DNA of 64,000 nucleotides from Reticulascus tulasneorum (lineage: Eukaryota > Ascomycota > Sordariomycetes > Glomerellales > Reticulascaceae), in the NCBI GenBank assembly GCA_001557505.1, contig LSAX01000013.1, positions 62,001 through 126,000 on the forward strand. The letters are read 5' to 3'. Shown here in pieces: positions 1 through 12,297 of the stretch. Below the pieces are notes generated by a model. The model was not told the origin of the DNA, ran no database searches, and saw nothing but the letters and a program-made list of their open reading frames with translations. The stretch's first letter is position 1. Each line of letters starts with the position of its first letter. Made by a program: the position numbers and the translations under genes.

Positions 1-777
1 TTGGCGGTGGTTTGGTGTGTCCCCTCACCCCCTCATCCTCCAATCGCCCCCCTTTTGCCCTTCCAAGACCCCCTTTCTTCACGCTTGCATACTCTTCCTT
101 ATATAACGCGACCTTACTAACGGAGTTATGCCACAGTGTGGAATGCTCATCGAATCGACCCGCGTTAGAGATCTCTTAAACACAACTGTCACTGAGGCTG
201 CTCTGACATATCCGGAACATAACTACCGGGAGGATGAACGGGAGTCGCTCAGGCCACCAGCGCAATACGAGTTCTCGCTCAACCCCATTCCCGCTCTCGT
301 GATCCTTCTCCTAGGATTCATGATGAGCTCACATACCCAGTCGTCGATGATCTCGAACATGGTGCATAAGCAATGGGGGAACTTACTCACGGGAGCGTCT
401 TTCGCCCGGGGTCTCACATATGTACTGATGTATCTGAAGCCTCCTCGATCGGTCCTCCCGTCCCGACCGCCGACCGAGTTGCTGGCCTCGTTTGGACTGA
501 TTTCAGGAGGTATAATATTCATGGCGAGCGTAAGTTTACCTTCTGCTGAAGACCATGATGCTTTCTAGCTGTACCGGAGCTGACTTTCGTGGATGCTTAG
601 AGCGGAGACACAATCGATGGCATGATTCATTACGATCTCGACGCCATGTTCATGTATACCGTGACGACGGGATTTGTTGGGATTTTAATGGCCTGGATTG
701 TTGTGGCTCTGGCGATCAAAGGTTGGGCTGTGCGGAAGGAGGCGGGCCGACCTGCCCGCTCGTACCGATTGGATTAG
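1..777 (+). CDS. Ytp1-like integral membrane protein, C-terminal part (5' end outside window)
   Basis: This is the C-terminal end of a fungal Ytp1-family membrane protein, a family of unknown function with several predicted helices. Readable exons are 137-529 and 601-777, joined by a 71-base intron (GTAAGT...TTAG) that keeps frame. An intron also ends at 136 (branch-like ACTAAC, then CCACAG). Its donor may be the GTGTGT at 15, leaving bases 1-14 as exon, but that is a guess. Recognisable family landmarks are SLNPIPALVILLLGFMMSSH, MVHKQWGNLL, the PPRSVLPSRPPTELLASF block, the YDLDAMFMYTVT helix and a basic tail ending SYRLD. An ATG at 128 opens the same frame but lies inside the intron, so it is not the start. 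Family assignment is fairly sure; molecular role is unknown. Confidence 0.72.
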
Positions 778-1873
778 GATCCCAACACGGGACAATGATG
801 GCGGCGAAGATCAGTTGTTGCTAACGGTGCTTGACTCTTCTGGCTGTGTAGTGATAGACCTACTTTGTCTTGGATTGTCCTGAGAGCTGGTGAAGGAGCG
901 TTTTCTTCCATTTCCTTGCTGCATGTCCTAATGTTTCTTACTATCCTGAGATACCCTTAGCGATCAGACGAATGGCCGACCAGAGAGTCATAATCACAAT
1001 ACATAATTTCCGAAGCCAACTATCGAGATGACATAAAACCCTTTTTCCCTGTACTACGAAACGTTTCGTACATCACTTCACCATCGACGGTTCTCAGCTT
1101 TGCAAAGCAGGACAAGGCTAATGTCACCTAGGCAAGGCTCGAGGTCTGGGCTGTGAGTTTCGGCCATCTGTTGCCAAGCAGTCTGAGAAGCCCTGCCTTG
1201 ATGCTATACAGTTACGACGGGGTTAAAAAGGATTTGTACAAGCTGGATCAACTGTTCCCTGTAGAGCTTCACGCAGCGTGCGCGGTTCGCTCAGAGATGA
1301 CTGGGTATACGTTTTCTCATTGTATTTACTCCTATCTGTGACGCGATCCCTGCCCATGTTCCTGTTTGTCGCTGTGCCTGGTTCCTTGTCGGCATCGCGC
1401 AACAAGTCCTTCACTGCGATTGATCTCATCGACGGAGTTCCGATGCGCTAACCTGGCGGCGCACGAAAGCATTTGCGATACCAAGTCCGCTCACAGCTGG
1501 CGGATGGCGACCGGCAGTCAGATTCTGGACGTATCAATGGCTTTAGCATTCACTGGCTTGGCCTTGAGTGCGGATGCGACGTCTAGTGAGCACATGCAAC
1601 CTCCTTAGGCGTGAGCATAGTGCTCCAAACCCGGTAATGTTTGCGTCTCTCGAAGAGTTGAGCACGAGTAGATCAGCGTCCTTATTCGCTTGCTGATTGG
1701 TGAAGAATGTGAGGATCTGGGATTCCCGAGAAAGGGCTGCTGGATCGCGGCAATAGAGTAACATAAACGCGTGCTCTCTGCACAGTTTCCGGTCGACCGT
1801 TTAATATGACAGCCACATCTTCCGAATAACCCGAGACCGCGCAGGTGCGTCATCGCAAAGGACGTCCCACGCA
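778..1873. other. Intergenic, no supported gene
   Basis: About 1.1 kb with only short overlapping open frames on both strands and no recognisable protein, RNA or repeat. It should hold the 3' end of the Ytp1-like transcript and the 3' end of the minus-strand Rsa3-like gene. Confidence 0.5.
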
Positions 1874-2110
1874 CTACCTTGCCTTCTCCTGCTGGCGTTT
1901 GGAAGCGTCTTCCTCGGCATTTACGACTCTTGCCTGGTCCGCAGGCGAGAAGAGCTTCGTACCCTGCTCAAGTGCGTGGACGAGGAACGGAACGGAGTCG
2001 GCCTTGAAGTCGTCGGCGCCGCGAATTTTGTCCAAGTCCTCTGCGAACTCTGCAGTGGCTCTTTGCAAGTAGAAGGACTTGAAATCTTCCGAAACCCCTT
2101 TTCCAGCCAT
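1874..2110 (-). CDS. Rsa3-like ribosome assembly protein (short)
   Basis: A 78-residue frame matching the conserved core of ribosome assembly protein 3 (Rsa3), a fungal nucleolar factor in early 60S subunit maturation. Diagnostic features are FKSFYLQRATAEFAEDLDKI at about residues 10-29, an acidic DDFK stretch and VPFLVHALEQGTKLFS at about 40-55, followed by a charged tail. Known Rsa3 proteins carry a longer charged, serine-rich N-terminus that is absent here. In-frame sequence upstream of the ATG reaches a stop within about 75 bases and contains no other ATG, so this start is the only one without an upstream exon. The gene may have an unseen 5' exon, may be a genuinely short form, or may be a relict. 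Family match is moderately sure; gene limits are less so. Confidence 0.6.
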   Translation of the reverse strand: MAGKGVSEDFKSFYLQRATAEFAEDLDKIRGADDFKADSVPFLVHALEQGTKLFSPADQARVVNAEEDASKRQQEKAR

Positions 2111-3451
2111 GACGGCAGACGTTTCCTGGTGATATGGACGCAAATTGAACTTGGTGGGGCTTGGGTTGCGTTTCTGGCCTATTTCTCAGCCAGAGAAGCC
2201 AGACAATTCGTCAATTGGCTATGTTACAAGTGGTGATCAAGTACTAAGGTAGTCTGGTATCTTAAAGAGAATCAAGTTGCTGAAAGAAAGTGAGTGAGAA
2301 TCGATCACTTATGGGATGTGAGTAAAAGTAGAAGCAAAAAGTTCAGTCGTGCTCCACACAGTGTTTTTGGTAACGACAATACTAATTTTCCGCCAAGTTA
2401 GGCACTGTACCTCAAGGCTCTCTCTTAGCCTTTCTTCACATGAGCCTCCTCCTGGTAGACGAGACTGAACCTCCCTCAATTTGGCCTCTCTAAACTTTCA
2501 GCCGGACCCCGAGGTAAGCTGGTAGAATATTTTCATCAAAATCAAAGAGCGTCAAGAGTGACCTCAGCTCCGAAGACAGTCATAGTGACACAATCATCTC
2601 GCTGCAACTACTTCAACTGGAATTAAGAGTCCCTGATATGGTTGTAGTGCTCCATAATCGAGTTTCCTGTCACGAGAACTATGCTATGTTGGGAACGGGC
2701 AACCAGTATAGGCAATAGGGCCCGGTCCAGGTTAACTAGCTTGAAGGTCTCCGCTGATCTATGTATTCAGGATGACGGTGCGAAGCGAAGCGCTGTTGGC
2801 TAGAAAGTACGAGTGCCGGCAATCTCAATGCTTCATCCGATGAGACTTTTGGCTGCACTTATAGTCCACCAAATCTTAAATAAGAACCAAGTGAATGATT
2901 CGAGGCAGGGAGACGGAGAAAGTGTTGACAAAATGAGCAAATTTCAAAGTCTAGATAGACATGCTTTGACTCCAACCTGTGCTGGCCAGATTGCTTCCGC
3001 ATCCTGAGTTCTACAACCGGTTGCCAGTGCGTGATAGATCTCTTTATTCTATCCAGAGGCAGCTGTAGACTCCTCCCATCAACTTACTGATCCCCAAAAT
3101 GTCAGTTCAAAAGATGAGTGCAAGGTTAGGAAACCCGGGGAGACTAGTTTGACCGACTTCGTGGCACGCCGAAGGCTAAATTCCGTTGTCCAGTTGTCGA
3201 AATGAAGCTCATGGTCGCATCTACCACCGGCAAGAAGGCGGAACGTAATGCTAAGCCATTCCGCCTGTGTGATGAGCCACTTTGCAAATTGGTTGGAGTA
3301 GTTTGCACGAGCCGACCACCCACACATTTTAAACGTCATTCCTTGAGTTTGCTCACGGCCAAAGCCATTATAACATGCAACCACTTCTATAAATGACCCT
3401 TGCTAGAACCCGGAAATGCCAGACATAAGTCTCGTGCCTCCTCAGCGTCGT
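2111..3451. other. Intergenic, no supported gene
   Basis: About 1.3 kb with scattered short frames on both strands and nothing recognisable. It should contain the promoter of the minus-strand Rsa3-like gene and the 3' untranslated region of sds23. Confidence 0.5.
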
Positions 3452-5088
3452 TCAGCGACGAATGTCCAAGCTTGCCCTGGATGAATCGATGCTGGGTCTA
3501 ACAGAGCTACTGGAGCTCCTGCGTCGTCGCGCTCGCTGCTCTCCTGGATCAGAGGGATGCAACCCGGACGACTTGGCAAACATGTTGAGAACATCAGTGA
3601 GTGACACTACGCCAGTGAGACGGCCGGAAAGGTGAGCGCCAGACATGGCAGCGGCGGGCACGGCATTATGCACAGCTGGCGGTAGAGGTGACTGAGGGGT
3701 AGAGCCCTGGCCTGGAACTAGGACAGTAGGGCCTAGTAGAGGCGTTGCTGGAGCGGATGGGGATGGCGAAGCTGATTCCACCACCCACATGCGATGGGAA
3801 TGCGTCGCGACCAACTTCGCAACGGTGTGAGCAAGGGTAGAGTATGGGTTGACGTAGAAGACGGGGAAGGGATCGCGGCCCTGTTCCACCCCACGCTCGC
3901 TTAGGATGACGGATACGAAGTGCATGCATGACAACTTGAGGAGCGGTGCGCTCGCGGCGTTTGTAAGGTGCTTGACATCGACCGTGGAGATGTTGCCGAC
4001 AACATTGTTCCCATTATCGATCACAGCCACACTTGTAAGGCCCTCGGTGTTCATCAGAATAAGAGCATCCGCTAGCAGGCTGTCGGAGCTATTGTTTCCC
4101 AGTCAGCTGAATTCCGGGTTGCACAGTTCAGAAGGGGTCAACCTGGCTTACTTGACCGCGATAATATGCTGCGTCCCAATACCAAGATCACGCAGAATGA
4201 GCGGGTACAGTCTCTCTATGGCAGGAAAGTTCACGCCTTCATTCCAGAAGAATTCGACCAGCTTCGATTGGCTGAGAATTCCAACAACATCGCCGGATGG
4301 GCTCGTCACAAGAACATGATGAATGCCGCCGCCAAATACCTCGATGACGCGGTGCAAGGTTTCGTCGGACGGCAGGGTCACAAGGGATTCTTTTCGACAC
4401 AAGGGCTGTATATCCTGCAAAGCTATACTGCCTCCGCCCTGGCCCTTGGTGGCGATGTCATTGTACAGCGCAAGATGCTCCTCGTCGGGCTTCGCAAGTC
4501 CCACGACAACTAGGAGATATGCGTTGAGGTCGTTGTAATCGAACGTGGATATGGCAGTCTTGGACGACGCGGTTTCGCGAATGAGCACAGCATTGATAGG
4601 GCTGTGCTTGACAAGCAACTACTAGGACATCAGCTGTTGCGATAGAGAGATAGCATGGAAAACCAGTTGCGGGCATATCCCGGACGAATCTAGGCGCCCG
4701 TACGTACCATTGAAGCTTCTTCAACGCTCGTATCTAGGTTCGCCCATTTTACATCGTCTTGCGATACAAGCTCGCCGACCGAGATATCTCGCCAGTCTCT
4801 ACCTGCGAATCGCGGGTTGGAGTGCTTGTTGGCAGCTGGAGGGTGGTTGAGGAGCTCTTGCACGGCAGACTGGGTGAAGGATGGATTGCGCTGGGAGCGA
4901 GGGGAAGACGGAGCGTTCCTCAGGTTCTCGGCGAAGCTTTGCCGATGGGAGGAGACATGGCCAGGGGGCTTATGGATACTCGATTGGGAGGGAGTTCGTT
5001 GTGGAGGTGAGGTCGAGGTGGTTCCATCTCGGGGATCCTTGGCGTCCACGGTATCTTTGTGGCCGTCCTGACCGGCTGAAGAATCCAT
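3452..5088 (-). CDS. sds23: Sds23/Moc1-type CBS-domain protein
   Basis: Orthologue of Sds23/Moc1, a cytoplasmic and nuclear CBS-domain protein that in yeasts inhibits PP2A-type phosphatases and links nutrient state to the cell cycle. Exons on the minus strand are 5088-4708, 4618-4152 and 4088-3452 (donors GTACGT and GTAAGC), giving 494 residues, normal for the family. The N-terminal ~105 residues are Ser/Pro-rich. Two CBS pairs follow: [15 protein letters not shown] and [20 protein letters not shown] in the first, [16 protein letters not shown] and [15 protein letters not shown] (about 440-454) in the second. The fourth CBS domain carries a Pro/Ser-rich insertion at about 392-430. The tail is Arg/Ser-rich and looks like a phosphorylation region. 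It is divergent from the importin gene with a 2.1 kb spacer. Confidence 0.9.
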
Positions 5089-7204
5089 TGCTTGGATAAG
5101 GTTTTGGGCGTCTCGATGGAGCGGCTGTGGAAATAAATGACAGCTTCCACCCGCCCGTGAAGGAAGAGTGCCCTTATCGATCTTCAAACAAACAGGTGAT
5201 CAATGAGACTCTCGACTCGCGGAAGAACCAAGAGGTGAAGGCCGGTCCCGAGGCCAGTGCGATCAGTTATTAGAGCGGGCACCCGACGGGCACCTGTAGG
5301 AAGGAAGCTATGGCATATGACGGCACACTTGCACACTGGTGGGCGAATTGCGTGAGAGAGAAATTAGGCGGCTGGTGTTAGCATTTGAATTTCGAAGTGT
5401 AGAAATCACAACGTCTTTTGCTCATTCACGGTTCGAATGAAGCTGAGAGTACTTGATTCGTAGTGGATATGGGCAGATTAGGTCGAATACTAGGGGAGGT
5501 ATAGACGAGACAAGGGATGTAATTCAATGGAGCGGACAGGAATGAGTAAGTTAGAAGGGTAGTTGAGAATGAATACTACGAACGGTGGGCAGCTTCAACA
5601 TGCGCTCGCTCCATCAAAGTTCTCGGATCCAACTTGAACCCCGCCTCTCCGACGACCACCCCTCACCCCACACATAGCTCAGCTTTTTAGTGGCAGTGGG
5701 CACTAAGTTAAGTCAGCCAGAACCAGTGATGTCAGGGTCTTTTAATCAGCCCTAGCCCCCGAGCTGCTATTGATGGATGTACCAAAGGCCTGCAACCAAA
5801 CCCGGCTGGCATTGAACCTTTCCGGTCTGCGCATCTCACTTAGTAGCTGGCACTCTACAACGCAAGGCACATGCAATCCCTGTTGGCGCTGGCCACCACC
5901 TTTAAACTTGTGTCTTTACACAATTTCAGTTACACAGAAGCCGTTCAACATGCTTGGTCAAGGTAGATAAACCGTATTGCATGCTTCACTGTGCTTTGTG
6001 CAGGTTTGTGCCTACAAGCCATGACCTCGCCATTTAACTAGGTAGTTGAAGTAGGTAAACAAGCAAGCCGCAGTGGAGCTTGATCGCACCCGAAAAACTT
6101 GGCTTCGAACCATCCCTAGCTGAAAGGCTTAGAATGCCTGTTAGGAATTGTACTAAAAATGAGGAACCCGGGAGAGCTGCGCACAACTAGCTGCTCCTTT
6201 GGTTTGCTTCAACTCAGAGGCAGTTTTCATCTCGCCCGGCTGTGGTACGGGTTTTCGAGTCAACTACGTGGAAAATCCTACTGCAGTAGACTGAATTCGG
6301 GTGGAACTAATCTCTGTATCTAGAATTGGCTAGGTATAAGTTGGATAGCTCTGAATAACACGCGCACACACTTAACTCGCCCGGAGGCGCATACACCTAT
6401 CCATTTTTGGTGTCTCCCATCTCTACATACAAATGTGTAGACCGGGGGTTGAACAAAGGTAATCCGGAAGCAGTATAAGTTGGGTATCGTTTGAGTCTGT
6501 GCCGTCCTGGGAGCATATACCTACAGTGATGCTTATGCCATATCAATACCATTTGCCTCGCATTGCGCATAACATCCGTCTCGCACACAAAGATCAAAGG
6601 CACCGGCCTCGAGTAATCCAACAACAAAGAAGAGAGAGAGAGAGCTAGGCAGAAGAGGACTAGGCACAGGAAGGGCAGTCCTAGCTGATGATTGGATACT
6701 ATCTCAACTAAGAGCGGCGGCCAGTACTTATCCAACAAGTACATGGCGATGTTTGATGGGCCCTAAGCAGCTCAGGCATGTACCGGGTATCCAAGTACAC
6801 AGGCAAAAAGTTCCCGAACTTTTCAAGGCTAGCGCTACCCCTCCAAAGGCCCTCCCAAAATATTGACATTTTTCCAATTCCCCCTCCAAGATCTCAAAAT
6901 CCTCTCCATTTGCAAAGCGTGGGCTTGGGTGCCTCACTTCATGCCCTGCTCCTGTTACGCGTGTCATGACCAGTTAACTCTCACCGAACATTGATACATC
7001 CTTCCCTACCAAATACTGCTTCGTTAAGCTCGCGTTTGACGCGTTCGCTTGCATCGGCACACCAACTCAGGCCCCGCCAAAAAAGGCCAACTCAGCTGCC
7101 CAATTCCTCTTCTCTCACCCTTGAACCGACTATCCCACCGCCTCGCCATCGTCGCCGTCGCCGTCCACCCCCGAGCTGGGACGACCCCATATTCATATCC
7201 AACC
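5089..7204. other. Divergent intergenic region between sds23 and the importin gene
   Basis: 2.1 kb holding both promoters. I see no convincing gene. The longest frame (minus strand, about 6397-6744) has no family resemblance and no support. The part nearest the importin start is C/A-rich, typical of a fungal 5' leader. Confidence 0.5.
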
Positions 7205-10200
7205 ATGTCGCTACTTCCTCCAGATGTCCATGCGGAGCTGAGCCAGCTCCTGCAAGCCCTGCAATCCTCGGACAATAGCATTCGATCCCAGGCAGAGGAG
7301 CACCTCCAAAACAGTTGGACAAATGCGCGACCCGAGATTCTGTTGATGGGTCTCGCAGAGCAGATCCAAGCCGCTACCGACCCTTCTGTATGCTTCATCC
7401 CATTCACTCTATCCGATCCGCTTCCTTTCCCCTTCCCTTCCACTCCTTGTCGTGTGTCTCGACCCCATGCCCTCGCTGACTAGCTGTTCTGTTCACAGAC
7501 CCGCTCCTTTGCTGCCGTCATATTTCGTCGAATCGCCTCGAAAACTCGCAAAAATGAAAGAGGAGAGAATGTGGACATGTTCATTTCCTTGTCCAAGGAA
7601 CAGGCTGCTGTAATTCGGCAGAAGCTTCTTGAGACGCTCGGCGGGGATTTCGACCGGTCTGTTCGAAATAAAATCAGCGATGCTGTCGCTGAAGTCGCGA
7701 GGCAGTACACAGAGAACAGTTTGTCCTACATGATCGCTTCCGCACTGGTGACATTACTGACCCGGCGCCATGGTAGATGACTCGTGGCCCGAATTACTCG
7801 CTGGCCTCTTCCAGCTCAGCTTGGCTCCAGACGCGGAGAAGCGCGAGACTGCTTTCCGTGTTTTCGCCACCACCCCCGGGGTTATCGAGAAGCAGCACGA
7901 GGATGGCGTACTCCAGGCATTTAACAAGGGGTTTAAGGATGATTCAGTCCAGGTCTGCGGCCTCAAACCTCGAATATGGTATCGGCAACGTAACTGACAT
8001 AAATCTTAGGTGCGACTAGCCGCCATGGAAGCCTTTGCTGCCTTTTTCAGAAGCTTGAGCAAGCGGATTCAGCCCAAATATTATTCCCTACTACCCGACG
8101 TTCTCAACATCTTGCCCCCTATCAAGGATAGCCACGATTCGGAAGACCTTAGCACGGCGCTCGTGGCTCTCATCGACATGGCCGAGACTGCTCCCAAGAT
8201 GTTCAAACCTCTCTTTCATAACATGGTCATGTTTAGCGTGTCTGTTATTCAGGATAAGGAGCTGGATAATCTGTCCCGCCAGAATGCCCTTGAGCTGATG
8301 GCTACCTTTGCGGACTACGCGCCATCGATGTGCCGGAAAGACGCCACCTACACGAATGACATGATTACTCAGTGCCTCAGTCTGATGACAGACTTGGGCG
8401 AGGATGACGATGATGCTTCCGAATGGCTGGCATCCGACGATGTGAGTTTCACCGGTGCTGATAGCCTTGCCGTTCCGCCCCTAACGCCGAAATAGCTCGA
8501 CCAGGAAGAAAGCGACCTGAACCACGTCGCAGGAGAACAGTGCATGGACAGGCTTGCCAACAAACTTGGCGGTCAGACTATTCTAGCCCCGACCTTTAAC
8601 TGGCTTCCTAGAATGATGACATCTATGGCCTGGAGGGATAGACATGCGGCGCTCATGGCAATTTCTGCCATCTCAGAAGGCTGTCGGGAGCTGATGATTG
8701 GCGAACTGAGTCAAGTCCTAGACCTGGTTGTTCCAGCCCTCAAAGATCCCCATCCCCGCGTCCGATGGGCGGGCTGTAATGCCCTTGGTCAAATGAGCAC
8801 GGACTTCGCCCCGAAGATGCAGACGGACTACTACGACCGTGTTCTGAAAGCCATCATCCCGGTGCTCGACTCCCCCGAGGCTCGTGTCAAGTCGCATGCC
8901 GCCGCCGCTTTGGTCAACTTTTGCGAGGAGGCCGAAAAGACCATCTTGGAACCATATCTGGACGACTTGCTCTCTCATCTGTTCCAATTGTTGCAGAACG
9001 AGAAACGCTACGTTCAAGAACAGGCCCTGTCAACAATCGCCACCATAGCTGATGCTGCTGAAGCCGCCTTTTCTAAGTACTACGACACTTTGATGCCTCT
9101 GTTGGTAAGCGTCCTCCAGAGGGAGAACGAGAAGGAGTTCCGTCTTCTCCGGGCCAAGGCCATGGAATGTGCCACGCTGATTGCATTGGCTGTCGGAAAA
9201 GAAAGACTGGGAAACGACGCCATGACGTTGGTCCAGCTTCTTGCTAACATTCAGACGAACATTACCGACCCGGATGATCCCCAGGCCCAGTATTTGATGC
9301 ACTGCTGGGGGCGTATGTGCAGGGTACTTGGCCAATCATTCCTGCCCTTCTTGCCGAATGTCATGCCACCTCTCGTGGAACTAGCAGGCGCCAAAGCAGA
9401 TATCCAGCTTCTGGACGACGACGATCAAGTGGAACAAATCCAACAGGAAGAAGGATGGGAGCTTGTGCCTCTGAAGGGTAAGATGATTGGCATCAAGACC
9501 AGTGCAATGGACGACAAGAACATGGCAATCGAACTCCTTGTCGTGTATGCCCAAGTTCTCGAAGAAGCATTCGCACCTTATGTTGCCGAGATTATGGAGA
9601 AGATCGCATTGCCCGGTCTGGCTTTTTTCTTCCATGACCCGGTTAGATTCATCTCGGCGAAACTGGTGCCCCATCTGCTGAGCTCTTACAAGAAAGCATA
9701 TGGTAGCCCATCGAACGAGCTTGCAGGTCTCTGGGCGGCCACTGTCGACAAGCTCCTTGAGGTTCTCACCGCTGAGCCGGCCATCGACACTCTCGCGGAG
9801 ATGTACCAGTGCTTCTACGAATCGGTTGAGGTCGTCGGCAAGGATTGTCTGACGTCCGATCACATGTTACGGTTCATTGACTCCGTGCACTCGGCGATTG
9901 AGGATTACAAGGATCGGGTGGCTCAGCGTGCGGAAGAGAAGGAGGGAGCAACGGCCGACGACGTGGAGGATGAAGCAGAAGATACTCTGCTCGCCATCGA
10001 GGATGACCAAACGCTGCTGTCGGACATGAACAAGGCTTTCCATGCCATCTTCAAAAACCACGGCGCCGCCTTCTTGCCTGCTTGGGAAACACGGATGACG
10101 ACGTACGAGGGGTTCCTTCGATCGGAAGATCCCACGCAGCGGCAATGGGGGCTCTGCATTATGGACGATGTCCTGGAATACTGCGGGCAAGACAGCATAC

Positions 10201-10838
10201 GATACGCCAACTACATCACTCAACCACTTATCGATGGATGCAGAGACGTGTCTCCTGCGATCCGACAAGCAGCCGCCTACGGCATTGGTGTGGCTGCGCA
10301 TCGCGGTGGCGCACCGTGGGCTCAGTTCTTGGGCGGGTCCCTACCTTTCCTGTTCCAGGTGACGCAGGTACCGGAGGCTAGAAACGAGAATAATGCCTAC
10401 GCGACGGAGAATGCATGTGCGGCGATCGCCAAGATCCTTCACTATAACTCGAGTCAAGTCCAGGACGCGCAGGCTGTTGTGACCCAGTGGATTGAGACAC
10501 TCCCTGTCACGAATGATGAAGAAGCTGCGCCTTATGCGTATGCATACCTCGCAGAGCTTATCGATCAGTAAGTTTTAGGGCCTAGGAGTATTGACTCAAA
10601 ACAGTACTGGAAGCTAACCATTCTTTGCAGGCAAAACCCCGCTGTGACGAACCAGGCGGGCAAGATATTTGTCTTCATTGCGCAAGCCCTCGAGGCGGAG
10701 ACTCTACAGGGTCAGACGGCGAGCCGAGTGGTTGCAGCGACGAAGGTGCTGCTGACTACTGCTGGCTTGGACCCAACACCGCTGCTGCAGCAGTTCTCCC
10801 AGGACTCGCAACGGACCATCATGGCGTACTTTGCCTAG
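7205..10838 (+). CDS. PSE1: Importin subunit beta, Pse1/Kap121/IPO5 type
   Basis: Karyopherin beta that carries cargo such as ribosomal proteins and histones through nuclear pores under RanGTP control. Six exons: 7205-7387, 7499-7718, 7777-7952, 8010-8441, 8496-10567 and 10631-10838, all closing in frame to 1,096 residues, against 1,089 in yeast Pse1. The N-terminus (MSLLPPDVHAELSQLLQAL, then FAAVIFRRIASKTRK) is the importin-beta Ran-binding start. The rest is HEAT repeats, for example HPRVRWAGCNALGQMS and ARVKSHAAAALVNFCEEAEK, with the acidic loop GEDDDDASEW characteristic of this subtype. The C-terminus ends QDSQRTIMAYFA. Kap123 is the main alternative but fits less well in the N-terminal third and acidic loop. 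The Aspergillus name would be a Kap-series symbol, which I do not assign. Confidence 0.9.
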
Positions 10839-11196
10839 ATATGGCAGCCGAAGGAGGAGCTTGGCATTCTAGACCAGGAGCGTTTTACGAGAATGACGAA
10901 GGGATGCCGACGTGGATGATGGAAGCGTCGAGTTACGGCAACTAGGATAGAAAGAAGAAGCGGATGATACCACCACAGACACACAGATTCAACAGCAGAG
11001 TTTTCCCCCATCTCGTTGACTTGTTTTCTTGGAAGCGGGCTTTTTTTGTCAGGAATATGGGCGGAGGGTAAGTCTTTAGTTGCCGCGCCCCGCCGTTGGT
11101 GGTTGAAGTCTCAGGAGCGGGGGGAGTGTGGTAGGGCTGGGAGGCGGTTTGGTTAGATAACTATTGAAACCTTTTGAGTCGAGGTTCTCTTTTTAC

Positions 11197-11202
11197 AATA
11201 AA
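11197..11202 (+). terminator. Possible polyadenylation signal of the importin gene
   Basis: An AATAAA hexamer within ACAATAAAAAAAAC lies about 360 bases after the importin stop, in a T-rich to A-rich transition typical of fungal 3' ends. Position and sequence are the only support. Confidence 0.4.
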
Positions 11203-12285
11203 AAAAACGAGTCACAAAAATTATGCGTCGTTGGCGCGAGGTCTAGAGTGCGCCGGTTTGGTATACGTAAGGTACCTTACCCAGTAATACCTTAGTTAAG
11301 CGATGTGAGTGCAGGGATGGTGGATCATGGCCCCATATTTTCGTAGCAACGTCAACTATTATGACGTAGGGTTGCCACATGCGGAAGGGGCAGGGTCTAC
11401 GGAGTAGAGTTGGGTGAGGAGGTGACACGATGTTGTTATTATTAGCTTCCAGTAAGTCCAGGGCAGGTGATAAATTGGAGGGGGAATGGAGGATATGGGG
11501 AACTATGAGAATGCCATGAAGACTCGGCTTTTGCCTCTCATGATTTGAGATGAAACAAGTGATCTTCCTGTGTTTAGCATGAGGGAGATGCGTGATTCGG
11601 TGAGGACGACTGTAGGCCACACAGCACCACGTACCGAACTGCTTTGAATAATTGGCTAATAAACCCTATTGTAGTTTGGTGTGCAGCCGGCAGGCATGCG
11701 GGCAGTGAGGCAGGGATGTTAGGTACGCCTCGGTCATAAGCCGAGTCCGGCACCGGGTTCGGCGGTGCGTCTACATATCCAACGCTGTGGTGTCGATTGT
11801 AGGGTTGGTGACACGCAGCCGGCCATCGGGGTGTATCTCTGTGTCTCTGTATCTGTACCTCTGTAACTCTCTCTCCTTCATAAGGTAGGGAGCTTGAGAG
11901 AGTGCGTATGTATGTACCTACCCGGGACTAGAAGTGAGTGCGTGGACCTTTGTTGGGAGGGATCTCATCGGTGCATTATTTCTTGGCAGTCTAGAAGGAG
12001 GACCCGGGCTGAGAGAATCAAATGTGGAATTGGCATAATTTTGAGAGAAAGATGCACGAAACATCCGACTTGGATGTATATTGTGGTAATACTAGTGGTA
12101 GCGTATCCCCCATTAGATTTAATCTACACGGTGATAGAAAAGCTAGGGGCTGGCCGAAGGCGGCGGCGCGGACGAATAGGTAAGGTAGTGAGTGGATGGG
12201 CGAATTCGATTCCCGCTGCAAATTGAGGACAATTCCCCATGTCCGAAAAGAGATGGCCATCATCATATACCATGTCTGGCCCGGA

Positions 12286-12297
12286 GGGGGGGGGGGG
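12286..12297 (+). repeat. Homopolymer G run (12 bases)
   Basis: Twelve consecutive G residues upstream of lreA. Such runs slip easily in replication and sequencing, so its length may be uncertain. Confidence 0.8.

Noticed and set aside
128..136. ATG at 128 as the start of the Ytp1-like gene
   Set aside because: It lies inside an intron that ends CCACAG at 136; the family shows conserved sequence extending far upstream.
6397..6744. 115-codon minus-strand frame in the sds23/importin spacer
   Set aside because: It has hydrophobic patches, but no recognisable domain and no splice or context support; it lies in the divergent promoter region.
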